This document shows positions 32,179-42,280 of a stretch of DNA of 64,000 bases, piece after piece; position 1 is the stretch's first letter; the number at the start of each line of letters is the position of its first letter. A program made the position numbers and the translations under genes. The notes under the pieces are model-generated. The model saw nothing but the letters and a program-made list of their open reading frames with translations. It was not told the origin of the DNA and made no database searches. This stretch comes from Trichosporon coremiiforme (taxonomy: Eukaryota > Basidiomycota > Tremellomycetes > Trichosporonales > Trichosporonaceae): assembly GCA_039545355.1 (NCBI GenBank), contig BCJJ01000045.1:1-64000 (forward strand), written 5' to 3'.

Positions 32179-34054
32179 TGCGGCACTGAACTTCGTGTTT
32201 CGTGCGTCGGCACAGTGGGCTACACTGCATCACTCTTTAACATACCGTATCTCTGAGCTTCTTAATCTGCTAGTGGTCATTCTTGGATCGTTAGGGTTGC
32301 CAAACGATGGCTGTCTGCTCTGGTGTATACTAAATGACTGACTCCATAACTCACGCAATCTTAATGCCATTGGAATGATTCCGTGGCTGACCAGCTGCAA
32401 TGCAAGCCTAGTTTGCGCTGTTAGAAGGCGGGAGTGTTCAAAGGGCCTTCGTGCCGCTAGATCCGACGATCCCCCTCCAGACCTCAAAAAAACCTCACCT
32501 CAAAAGCCTTGCTTGCAGCGGGTTGGATGACTTTCGGGATGAATACCAACGAGGACTATTCATGGACAGCCAAATGATGTTGGAAGCATCGCAGGGGCGC
32601 TGGATGTCCGACCAAAGAGCAAATAAATGAATGGCTCCCGAAATGTTCTCCCCCCTCGACATCGTCCCCGACAACCTCCTTGGCCATCCGCGCGCGCGCT
32701 AGCAATGACCGACAGACGCCGTCAGTCAACCGCCGTCTGTCTCGCGCTGATCCATGCTCATCATCTGGTGCGACTACATGACACGCGCACCCTGCTGTGC
32801 GCGTGTTTGGTCCACGCTGAATTAGCATTCGCGGTGGCATGGTTTGCATTAGTTGCTGCCAGAGGTGACGGACACTGCCGCTTAGGCGGCTTCGTGGCCG
32901 CTTTCAGCAGCAGGGGCGACACTGCTGAATGGTGACGATAGACGAGCACAAGTCCCTTAGCGATGGGACACAAACAAAGTTGCCAGGAGGGCTACGCCAT
33001 TGCCTTCACAACGATTCCCGAGTGACACACCAAAGGTCCATTCGGTTCTGCGTAAGCACGAAACTTTTGAAAGACAGTGAAACCTCCACTTTGGCGCACT
33101 TGCAGCCCTGCTTTGGGCCGTCAAGTACCCCTTCCTCTGCCCACTGTGAGATAATTAAAAACTTTGAACGACAGTCGTCTATTTCCATATAGTCCCGCTA
33201 TCCATAAGGTCGCCAGCGTGTCAAGAGGGCCATCCTTCCGGCACCCTGTGCAAGTACGTGGTAGCAACGTCTGTGGGTGTATGGTGCACCCTGAGGGAAT
33301 GGATACACCTGCTGCCAGAACTGTGCAGGAGCGATTTAGTAGTTGCATTTGGTAGAGGTGCCCTCAGCACATGGCAACGTCACAACATAAGCGCAAATGT
33401 AACCCAGGGTTGGCTGTAGCACCTTGCCACGACATTAGCCTCCCTCACCTTCTGCACCATGCCAAACAAGATCGCAGGAAGGGAACAATCACTGCGAGTC
33501 TTCGTCCGCGATCCGATCTTGGAGTCATTGGGCGTCCGTTTTGCACACCTGGCGAGCAGTTCCGGGCGCCAAGCGCATTGTGCCAGGACGTTGGTCGAAA
33601 TTAAGGAGTATTCCGAACCGATGCTACTCTGTTGCAGCCCCGAAGGTGTAGAAGGTGAAGTTGGCACTGGGCGACCTTTCAGATTTCGGGTCTCATCGGC
33701 AAACGCGCCGTCAAAGCTTGAGCCTTAGAGATATGAAATTGGCTGTAGTTGTAACGTTTTTGATGGTCATCTAAATTTGGGAGAGCGCGGTTATTTGAAC
33801 CACAGACGGGAACGGCGCATGAATATATGCATCTGCCGTCAAAAAATTGGCGCTAGAGCTTCAAAACTGGCGTAGATGATACATCTCTTCCCTCGGCTTG
33901 AAGAACGCTGCTCCTGATTCGAGGTTTCCCACGGATGGCTCATTGTCAAGGTTTCCCACGAGTGTCACTTGACAAGAACCGCGGCAAACATCCCGGTGGC
34001 GTCCACATGGCGCTTCGGCGCCTGGCTTCGCATAATGATCGGGTATGATTCGTG

Positions 34055-34368
34055 CACGTGACCGCCGGATCATCGATGAAAAACAAAAGTAAAAATTACA
34101 CATCATCGCTCGGGTAACATCACGTGTTTTACACGTGGCCAGCCTTGCCTGTCACGTGTCAGGTCTCCCACGGGACCCTTCGGTCATCCCACCATCATAT
34201 CTCTATCGTCTCCAAACTGATGATCCTCGCTACGCTCATGATCGTTACATGGTCGGATGGTGGCCACCGGCACGGTCTGCGCGATCACCGTAGTGGTTGA
34301 AATGCCTTTGGCTGATCCGCTTCCCGTGAACCATTTCGGAAAAGGCTCGGCAAACCCGCCCCACGTGA
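34055..34368. promoter_or_regulatory. Cluster of five CACGTG (E-box) sites
   Basis: CACGTG lies at 34055-34060, 34121-34126, 34132-34137, 34153-34158 and 34363-34368. The palindrome is the core site of bHLH factors such as Pho4 and Cbf1 in fungi (established). Which gene it would serve is not clear, as the nearest supported genes are TPS1 (3.3 kb left) and the MFS permease (1.3 kb right). Confidence 0.5.
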
Positions 34369-35635
34369 GAGGCACGAAGGTCTACGCCAAGCGCCATCCG
34401 GCTGTTAGGGCCTGGAACGAATGCGGCGATGTCTGTTGAAGCCCTGCTTCCAATTGGAATCGCCTGATGCACAGTCGTCCGAACAGAGACAGTACCCAAT
34501 GCAGTAGTGTGTGTAGCATTCCGCCGCCTCTTCAATTCAGTAGGTAGATCTCGGAGGGTTACGAAGGTGCCCCACGGGCAGCGGGATGCTCCAGAGAGGA
34601 CACCTCACAATCACTCAACTGCTCATGAACGCTTTAACGAAGCATTGGTCCAGCAGGGAGAGAAGTTCTTTCAGCGCCAAATGTACGAGGAGCCTGGGAG
34701 GAGCACACTATAATTATGAACTCGACGGACAAGCTTCCACTCTCAGAGGATTGTTCCAAACGTTCTCTACTCCCGTGAAACCCGGGTGGACGCGGGATCT
34801 GCGGATGGCTCAGCACCCGCAGAATACTACTACTATTGCCAGGCACCGCCCGTGGGCTAGAGCTCTTGGCATACCTCGGAGGATGCTGGCAGTGTTGATT
34901 ATCATGCGGGACACGGTAAAAGGTGATGGGGTGGGCCCGACGTGGGATTGATCCGTACGCCTTGCGCAAGTCTTGTGACTGTCTTGGTTTGAGCAGGTCC
35001 TGACTGCTAAAGGGCAGTCACATATTTAGAAATGAACCGAGCGAAATACCGCGGTGACTGCTCTTTGTCGAGAACATGCCGTGGCAGACTTCGGGTGTGG
35101 CCGATGGAGGGACAAACGGACGTGCAAGGAGAGGGCGGGCACCAATGTCCTTGAGCACGGGCTTAAACGCAATCTCCGAATAACGAACCGGTAGAACACT
35201 GAAGTGCGCAGGCAGCCCTCGATTCTACCATGAATTGAAAGGAGCGCATTTCCTCTCCTGCGGAGCGCGAGACAAATGCATCAGGCTGCGCAGGCAGATA
35301 AGCATGGCGCCAAAGACCCTGTGGGGCCCATGAGGGCCCAGGATCGAGGGAAGCCCACCATCCCCTGCCCACCCCCTCGGAGTGCTGGAAGGAAGAAGGT
35401 GGAGGGAGTTGTCAGTACTCCCGGGTATATTGGGTTCAAATGCCCTGATCCCACGGGCAGAGACGCTAGCGGCGAAAGGTGGCGCACAATGCAGCTCACC
35501 TGACGCGATCCCTGCTTCTCTCCTGGACATATAAGTGACTTCTCCCGCTCGATCTTGAGATGATCCCTCTACAGTCGTCACTGCGGAGCTCACTGACAAC
35601 GTTGACGACCCGGGCTCCAGGATCATCGAATCACC

Positions 35636-37407
35636 ATGGCTTCGCGCGGTTCAAACACCCCACCCCTTTCGGAGAAGCCTACAGACGAGATGATCGAAGT
35701 CGCCGACACGTCCTCCGACAAAGAGCGTATCCCGATTGACCAGCCTGGTATCACACCTGAAGAGAACAAGGCAGTTCTCAGGAAGATTGATCGCAATCTC
35801 ATGCCAGTGGGTTTTACTGTTGAGCGGAGATGCTGACAATCTGGTCTTTTGCGCTGTCGTGGCGCTCCAATTCGTGTGTACACAGGGCATGGAATCTCTA
35901 TTCTGACATCCAGCTGGACAAGACGACTTTGACATACACCTCGGTTATGGTAAGTGTGGTTTGGAATAAACTGTGCACTTTAGCATGAAATGGGACGTGG
36001 AAAGCGAACACAAACTAACAACAAGGGCATCATGGGCGACACCAAAATGACCGGTGACGACTACGCGTGGTTGGGTACCATCTTTTGTATGTATGGTGGC
36101 GTCGCATGGTGACTGACCACAGCGCTTGGATACCTGATCGGACAGTACCCCATGTGCTGGCTACAGCAACGCTTGCCTTTGGCTAAGATGACAGGTGTCA
36201 ACATTGTTGTCTGGGGGGCGATCGTCGCTGTTACCGCGGCGTGTAACAACTGGAGTGGTTTGATGGCATGTCGTTTGTATGTAGAAACGCGTTGACAGCG
36301 TAAATGCTGACCAACCCAGCTTCTTGGGTATCTTTGAATCATCCCTGTCGCCGGCCCTGATCCTTTTCACCACGCAATGGTATCGCAAGAAGGAGCAGGG
36401 CGTGCGCACGGGAATCTGGGCTTCCTTCGTCACCTGGGGTGGAATCCTGGGTGCCCTCATCGCCTACGGTTTGTTCATGAGCTTCATGAAGGACAAGCTT
36501 CTCATTGCCGCATGGCGAGCTCTGTTCATCATTCTCGGCGCCATCACAATTCTCCTCGGAGTCATCTTCTTTTTCATTGTCCCCGACTCTCCCCAAGTCG
36601 CACGCTTCCTCAATCCCGAAGAACGGGAGGTCGCCCGCATGCGCACTGCCGAGAACATGCAAGCCCTCCACACCAAGGATCATAAGTGGTACCAGGTGCG
36701 CGAAGCGTTCAAAGATCCGGCTGTCTGGATCATCACTCTTATCGCGGCTCTCAACGGAATTCCGAACGGAGGTATCACAAACTTCTACGCCATCATGGTC
36801 CTAAGCATCGGCGTGCAAGTGCAAGACGGCATTCTGTTGTCCATGCTGAACTGCTGGGTTGCTGTGGCGACGATCATCACTCTCGTAGTGGGATCGAAAC
36901 TCAACTGCAGGACTCTCGCTGCGATCCCGGCTCACATCATCTCAATGGTGGGCGGCATCCTCGTCTGGCAGCTTCCGAGAAGCTTGGTGAGAGCCCGCCT
37001 TGCCGGTTTCTATCTTACACTGGTCTATGCGATGGGACAGACTGTCTGCATGTCGCTGATTTCGACCAATATCACTGGCCGCACTAAGAAGACGACTGTG
37101 GCAGCCATGTTCTTCGTCATGAGTGAGTCAACGAGTTACTTATGTGCTTCGTGAGCTCCACTGACATTCAGACTGTGTCGGAAACCTCGTGGGACCGCAG
37201 ACATTCAGAGACAAGGACGCTCCAGGTTATGCGCCGGCTCTCATCACCCTCATTGTTTGCAATATTCTGACTATCATCTTGCTGGTGACGCTGTACCTGT
37301 ATTACATTCGCCAGAACAAGATCCGCAACCAGATCGATGCCGCGCCGCCGCCCGGGGGACATGATCTCACGGACAAAGAGAACCTGGCATTCCGATACTC
37401 TCCTTAA
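35636..37407 (+). CDS. MFS anion:cation symporter (Dal5/allantoate permease-type)
   Basis: The start is ATG 35636 (ccATGg), MASRGSNTPPLSEKP. A cytosolic N-terminus with DRNLMP precedes TM1. Two introns near 35813-35849 and 35875-35919 restore LVFCAVVALQFLDKTTLTYTS (the family's D-K-x-x-L block), then GIMGDTKMTGDDYAWLGTIF. Next come GQYPMCWLQQRLPL, RFFLGIFESSLSPALILFT, TQWYRKKEQGVRTGIWASF, a helix pair, FFFIVPDSPQVARFL, the loop with NPEERE and the second half with GGITNFYAIMVLS. It ends DKENLAFRYSP at 37407. There are about 12 TM segments. Members carry allantoate, nicotinate, pantothenate, dipeptides or other organic anions with protons; the substrate cannot be read from sequence. The gene is alone after a gene-poor interval. 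Confidence 0.88.
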
Positions 37408-37759
37408 TTTGGTTCATGAAGAGCAAGGCTGTGGTCGGACGGGGGTTGTAACGCAAGTTGAGAATTGTTTTTATTACTCGTCATGTAAGAAGTGATGACC
37501 GATCCTCAAAGACGAGAGCAATCGAAGCGTCGATCCTGAACACGCGTGTAGAAGAAAGGCAGTATGTCACGGAATCGCATCGTCAGCTGGGCGTTGCCTG
37601 ATCCATGAAGACACTGAGCAGGCGACATCAGCTACAGATGGGGTAGGACATTTGTGCCAGCCTCCATCAGGACTAGCGGGCGGTGTGGGTGGGCGGAGCT
37701 GCTGATGGGTCGGCTGCCGGCCTCAGTGGTATGATGGAGGGGCACCAAGCCTATAAGTA
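37408..37759. other. Intergenic stretch between convergent genes
   Basis: Tail-to-tail spacer of 352 bases between the MFS gene and the hypothetical gene on the other strand. I see nothing specific in it. Confidence 0.4.
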
Positions 37760-38470
37760 TCACGGCTGTACTTGAAAACGCCAACCTGGCCATACTGAGG
37801 GAGCTGTCGTCAATGATACTGGTCGGCTCTCAGAACGTACTCGGCGTTCTAGATCGTCCAGCTGCATCGCTACTTCGGCGCTCTCGACGCCAGATTCCAG
37901 ACTCGCCCGCACGAAGTTGCCGAGAACCGCCGCAGCATAATCAGGGTTGAACTCTTGGTTGGGTCCCAGGTAGCGCTGAACGTCGGCTGGGGAGGTGGCC
38001 GTGGGTGCCGTCGGCGGTGCGGGCTTCGCTTGATACTGTTCAGTGAGCTTTCGCACCAAGAGAGTCCCAGCCAGAATGACCGCTCCTGAACAGTCATAAT
38101 CCTCACTCACGTAAACTCTGCCGGATTCCACTTGTGCTCCGCTCTGGTCGTGAATCTTTTGGCCCATGTGCCCAGAGCCTCGATCGGCAGAGTCGTACAC
38201 GCGATGACCCATACCGGAGGCGGTAGACCCAGAGACAAGGGCTTTGAAAAAGCTCTTCACGTCAGCGCCCGATTCGCGGTCCTCTTTATAGCGGTCGTGT
38301 ATCGAATCCTTGCCCATGTTGTAGACAGCAAGCGTCGCTGAGTGAGGTGGATGTTTGAAGTCGTGTAGAGGCTTCCGCGCTGGATGCCAAGACGTAGCGG
38401 GCTGGCCGATGCCGATTGCCGGGTAAGCCCGATTAGAACCCGACGGAAGTGACATCAGGGCGATCGCCAT
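37760..38470 (-). CDS. Hypothetical protein, single open frame
   Basis: An uninterrupted frame of 236 codons from ATG 38470 (MAIALMSLPSGSNRAYP) to 37760. No family recognised. The middle carries the polar stretch MGKDSIHDRYKEDRESGADV, and later SSLESGV-like helical residues (SLESGVESAEVAMQLDDLER). No signal peptide or clear TM helix, though VILAGTLLVRKL is mildly hydrophobic. A Pro/Ala/Thr linker sits near PAPPTAPTATSPAD. It lies 161 bases downstream of the endonuclease V-like gene on the same strand. It could still be non-coding or have unseen exons. Confidence 0.4.
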   Translation of the reverse strand: MAIALMSLPSGSNRAYPAIGIGQPATSWHPARKPLHDFKHPPHSATLAVYNMGKDSIHDRYKEDRESGADVKSFFKALVSGSTASGMGHRVYDSADRGSGHMGQKIHDQSGAQVESGRVYVSEDYDCSGAVILAGTLLVRKLTEQYQAKPAPPTAPTATSPADVQRYLGPNQEFNPDYAAAVLGNFVRASLESGVESAEVAMQLDDLERRVRSESRPVSLTTAPSVWPGWRFQVQP

Positions 38471-38631
38471 CGATCACAGCGGAGAATGTGCCGGCCGTGC
38501 CGCATTCCGATAGCACGCTCAGTGGGCCATCGCGCAGGATACCCAACAGTGCCAGCTCTTTGTCATTAGCGGAGGCATTTGGCTGTCGAGAGGAGGTTGT
38601 ATAAAAAAGGGCAGTGCAGCATCAGCAGGAC

Positions 38632-39252
38632 CTATCGCTGGTCTTGGCAAGCCGCGTCCTCGGAGCAAGCGATTCGCGCCGCCCGGTCCACGAGCTTCAG
38701 CATGGTCGGGAGTCGGTTGTTGCCGTGCAAGCCCTTGACTGTTTGAACGGCATCCGACACAGCTATCCCAGCAGCAGTGACGAACAAGGCCCGAGAGCTG
38801 GACCCTCGGTGGACAACACCGACGTGAGGGTTGATAGAGGGCGCTCTCCTGTCTTCCTCGAACTTCCTGAAGGGGTTTTTCGCTACGCCAATGATAATGA
38901 TCTTCCTGTCCAGACAGTCGTAGAGATGTCTGCCCAGACCAGGTCGGCCGGGACCATCAAGGTCTACGAACCCATCCACTATGATGATCGCTGGCCGGTC
39001 CTTCATCTTGTCCAGTAGAGCCAGAATCGGGGGCAGTTCGCGTTTATAGAAGGCGCCCGCCTCGTATGGCGAAACGTTGGGGTGGACATGAATAATCGAC
39101 TGCGTGGGACTGGACGAATCAACAGATTCAAACACAACGCCCGCAGCGTATCCAGTATCATCGTCGGAGTATTGAACGTCGATGGCTAGAATCGGACCTT
39201 GGGCATGCATGGCGGTCTGGTGAGGTGCTGTTGCGAGCCAGCTGCCTGTCAT
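38632..39252 (-). CDS. Endonuclease V-like nuclease of bacterial type
   Basis: One uninterrupted frame of 206 residues from ATG 39252 (MTGSWLATAP). The fold markers of endonuclease V are clear: AIDVQYSDD (first strand with catalytic Asp), VSPYEAGAFYKRELPPILAL (with the catalytic Glu), AIIIVDGFVDLDG (Asp after a hydrophobic strand), GLGRHLYDCLDRKIIIIGVA followed by K (the GVAK motif), LFVTAAGIAVSDAVQTV, and RLPTMLKLVDRAAR. Endonuclease V cuts DNA or RNA near deaminated bases such as inosine. The blocks AFYKRELP, VDLDG...GLG.HLY and HG..R.PT.LK.VD resemble a bacterial subgroup more than the usual eukaryotic enzyme (VDGNG...). No intron is present, unlike its neighbours. Divergent from NDUFS5 by 176 bases. 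Transfer from bacteria is inferred. Confidence 0.75.
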   Translation of the reverse strand: MTGSWLATAPHQTAMHAQGPILAIDVQYSDDDTGYAAGVVFESVDSSSPTQSIIHVHPNVSPYEAGAFYKRELPPILALLDKMKDRPAIIIVDGFVDLDGPGRPGLGRHLYDCLDRKIIIIGVAKNPFRKFEEDRRAPSINPHVGVVHRGSSSRALFVTAAGIAVSDAVQTVKGLHGNNRLPTMLKLVDRAARIACSEDAACQDQR

Positions 39253-39428
39253 GAGTTACATGAAGGTTGCAACTGGAGGAGATTCAGTTACGTAAAATCT
39301 GCACTACTGACGTGGCATTTACATTGAATCTTAATCACTGTCACGGACAGCCGAGACTCGTCCTCGACGGTGGTTATGGTGATCAGGTGTATCTCCTCCG
39401 ATAGCTAAAGCTCCAAGACTTATCAACA

Positions 39429-39915
39429 ATGGTGAGTTGGCCGCAGACGGCGTCGTCTCCAAAGAACGCAGCTAACGACCATAGTCCGGATACGGTTACT
39501 CGGGAGGTGAGCGACAAGGGAAAACATCGAGTGGCATCTGTCGTGGGGTCTAACTCGTATAATAGGTCGCACTCGTTGCTTCATGTTTTGGCAGGAGTTC
39601 AGCAAGGTGCGTTCAGCAGCCTACCCAAAGCTGACCTCACAGTGCTATGCTGGTGCCGATGAGCCTTCCCAGTGCATTGCCCAGAAGGAGGACTACATGG
39701 AGTGCCTGCATAAGACAAAGGAGGTGAGTGGTCGCGGATGCCATTCATCTGGTGCTGGGACGGCTAGGTCGCTAAACATGCAGATCGAGCGGGCACAGGA
39801 GATCAAGAAGACCTTCGTGAAGAACTCCGCCCGTGAGGGTACGGATGCGCGCAAGGCCGCGGAGAAGGCTTCGACCGGTGTCATTGTTAACCTTGGCCTG
39901 GTGCACGACAATTGA
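39429..39915 (+). CDS. NDUFS5: NADH dehydrogenase Fe-S protein 5 (complex I 15 kDa subunit)
   Basis: Five exons (39429-39431, 39485-39506, 39566-39606, 39643-39723, 39784-39915) give 92 residues. The first coding exon is only the ATG. The protein reads SGYGYSGGRTRCFMFWQEF, SKCYAGADEPSQCIAQKEDY, MECLHKTKE, then a Lys/Glu-rich helix QERAQEIKK-type and a tail ending LGLVHDN. The four cysteines in C...C (C-x8-C... pattern CFMFWQEFSKC and CIAQKEDYMEC) form the twin CX9C of a CHCH fold, oxidised by Mia40 in the intermembrane space (family knowledge). It is an accessory subunit on the intermembrane side of complex I. All donors are GTGAGT/GTGAGC/GTGCGT. Confidence 0.9.
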
Positions 39916-40150
39916 GATAGCTCAGTAGAGTCATGACAATCCAAATACGCTAGACGGCGCGCGTCGGACGTCCAAACGCCTGTGCTGACTGGAAGTACTG
40001 ACGACTATTAGCTTGGGCAGTGGCTTCGGGATTGCATCTGAACGGTGCTCGGCCTATGGACTCTGCAGGTAACAATGTTGTGAAGTGGACAAGATAGGGT
40101 GTCACCGCTGCCTCCATGGACATTCTAGGCGGTCGTAGGTCACGACGCTA

Positions 40151-41055
40151 TCAGACGTACACACCAACGCGCCCTTCCAGCATGCTGGGAGTCCATTGCT
40201 GGCCCTTGGCGGCTGCGTTGCCATTCCAACCCCAGCGAAGCTCGACTTCGTTCCAAACCTCCACCAATTTGACCTGTCCAAAACCCAGAGTGTCGAATAA
40301 GCGGAGAGACGCAGCATTGTCGGCGCCGATACGGGCGATGAACTGAGTGGGGCTTATACTGAGCGGGCTGTTGACTACGTACGTGAGACTGCGGGATGAG
40401 CGGAAACACCTTAGAGATGACTGACAATAGGGAGAGAGCCTCCCTCGCGTAACCTTTTCCTCGGTAAGATGGCTCTACAGTCATCAGCCACAAGCCATCC
40501 TGGGTACTATGACACCTTACCAGCTAGCATGATCTCACATTCGACATCTCCGGTCGGGCCGTCAGGCAGAAAGAGATTGACATCCCCAATCATCGGACAT
40601 GAAGCGATCGCGTCCGGTGCTATGATGCGCTTAGTCTCCGACGAAAGAGAGGGAGTTCTCGCCAACAGGATGAATGTCAACTCTGGAAGGCATAAGTTCA
40701 CCGGCTGAACGTTCCACTAACTGTCATCGTCTTCCTGCCACTTCCCTGTGATCGTTAGCGATGCGATCAGAGCCTCGATTAGTCATGGTAGGGCCAGGTT
40801 GAGCCGACGCACTCTGCATATCGCGCTCTTCCTCAATCGTTAAGGGCTCAGACGCAGTTGACTCCAGTAGCTCGGGTGACTGCATCCACGCGTGATATCG
40901 CTGCATGTTCAGCATGGAGGTCAGACGATGTCCAAGTCATACATCTACGTGTTCGGGCCTGGTCAGATCAGAAAGTGAGCTCATCGGTTCACCGACCTGT
41001 ACGGCACCAGGATAACCTTGTCACCGCAGATGATCGTGTTTTCATTCATGCGCAT
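40151..41055 (-). CDS. NAT9: GNAT N-acetyltransferase 9-like (NAT9)
   Basis: The start is ATG 41055 (MRMNENTIICGDKVILVPY). Exon 1 (41055-40997) ends in VPY plus part of an Arg codon; a 12-13 nt exon coding PEH then joins RYHAWMQSPELLESTASEPL, the hallmark of NAT9. Next come TIEEERDMQ, a Ser-rich stretch, FILLARTP, then MIGDVNLFLPDG and IMLA, then the acetyl-CoA-binding block TVEPSYRGKGYAREALSLL (V-x-x-x-x-R-G-x-G). The C-terminal LGFGQVKLVEVWNEVELRWG closes the GNAT fold, and the frame ends RVGVYV at 40151. Introns lie near 40996-40950s, 40770-40700s, 40520s and 40430-40350s and were not all fixed. NAT9 is described as a microtubule-related acetyltransferase in animals; function here unknown. 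Divergent from the proteasome gene. Confidence 0.8.
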
Positions 41056-41324
41056 GATGTGTGGGAGGGCTGCGGGTGTTTGTCAGTGCACAATGTGGAT
41101 AGATGCACTGTAATCGGGCCAGTCTCGACATGCATCTGTCTGGGTTTGTAGGCATCGTACCTCACCGCCGTAGAGCCGGGTTCAAGCGGTGATTTCTAGA
41201 TATCCCTTGTGGCATGACCACGTGGCCGAGTGGCCGCGCGTTCCTCCACATGTGTCATCGATGACCATCAACTACTCTGTTACCTCAATCTCGCGTCGCC
41301 CACACCTCCCCATCGCTGGTCACC

Positions 41325-42211
41325 ATGTCTTCCATTGGAACGGGATACGACCTTTCAGTGGCGACTTACTCTCCTGACGGCCGCTTGTTCCAGGTCGAAT
41401 ACGCCAACAAGGCTGTTGAGTCTTCTGGGTGAGTCTCCTGCCCCCAGGCGACTTTGAGACTGATGACGCAGCGTGGCCGTAGGCATCCGTTGCGCCGATG
41501 GCATCGTTCTGGGAGTCGAGCGCCTTCTGCACTCCAAACTTCTTGTGAAGGGTGCCAACAGACGGATACAGTCTGTGGATGAGCATGTCGGTGCTGCTAC
41601 CGCTGGCCCCCTCGCCGATGGCAAGCACCTGTGCAGCCGCCTCCGGGACGAGGCTTACAACTTCCGCGACACTTACAACGCTCCCGCGACCGTTCAGGTG
41701 AGCTCACTGATATAGGGGTGTGCTGACAGCAGATTCTCTCTGACCGTCTCGCTGGTTATTGCCAAGCTTACACATGTTACGGTTCCGTCCGTCCCTTCGG
41801 CGTTTCGACACTTGTCGCGGGAGTAGACAAGACTGGTTCCAAGCTCTTCTGCATCGAGCCTTCTGGTGTTTATTACGGATACCGTGCATGCGCTATTGGA
41901 AAGGGAAGGGCCCTTGCGAAGACTGAGTTGGAGAAGGTTGTTCAGCGCGAGGCGGACGGTGGCGAGCCCATCACGTGCCGCGACGCCGTACGCGAGGTTG
42001 CCCGAATGTGAGTCGCAACTACAGGCGCGCAGGCGCTAATTGCAGCATCTACTTGGTTCACGACGATAACAAGGACAAGGACTTTGAGCTCGAGATGACT
42101 TGGATTTGCCCGGAGACCGATGGCAAGCACCTCGCGGTTCCCGCGGATCTGATGGCCGAGGCAGAGAAGGCTGCTGAAGAAGCTCTCGTCGAGGACATGG
42201 AAGACGACTAG
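41325..42211 (+). CDS. PRE10: 20S proteasome subunit alpha-7/alpha-3 type (Pre10/PSMA3)
   Basis: The start ATG 41325 (ccATGt) gives [20 protein letters not shown], with the alpha-subunit signature GYDLS...[17 protein letters not shown] block ([15 protein letters not shown]). Exon joins near 41428/41472 restore [19 protein letters not shown]. Then follow [42 protein letters not shown]-like region, a second exon with [47 protein letters not shown] and AKTELEKV. The C-terminus is Glu-rich and ends ALVEDMEDD, typical of this subunit. Three introns of about 30-45 nt. It is a structural gate subunit of the 20S core. Convergent with SPT3, 69 bases between stops. Confidence 0.94.
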
Positions 42212-42280
42212 AAGAGTGACGATTGTACAGACAGAATGATGATGCATGTGGATACAACACTGGAAAGGGTCAGAACACTA

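Larger units (their letters stand above)
30775..35635. other. Gene-poor interval of about 4.9 kb
   Basis: All open frames are short, on both strands, and none shows a family motif or splice-linked frame. Marked items inside are a (AAGCAAGR)-type purine repeat about 31512-31538, a cluster of TTGAC motifs at 31700-31760, a CTG-type repeat at 32160-32178, paired AGGTTTCCCACG copies at 33922 and 33949, and five CACGTG sites between 34055 and 34368. A TATA-like CATATAAG at 35528-35535 precedes the MFS gene by about 100 bases. It may be a long regulatory region or worn-down repeat DNA; I cannot tell which. Confidence 0.5.

Noticed and set aside
41215..41260. tRNA-like A box (GTGGCCGAGTGG)
   Set aside because: No B box or cloverleaf follows at the right distance; it lies in the NAT9/proteasome promoter region.
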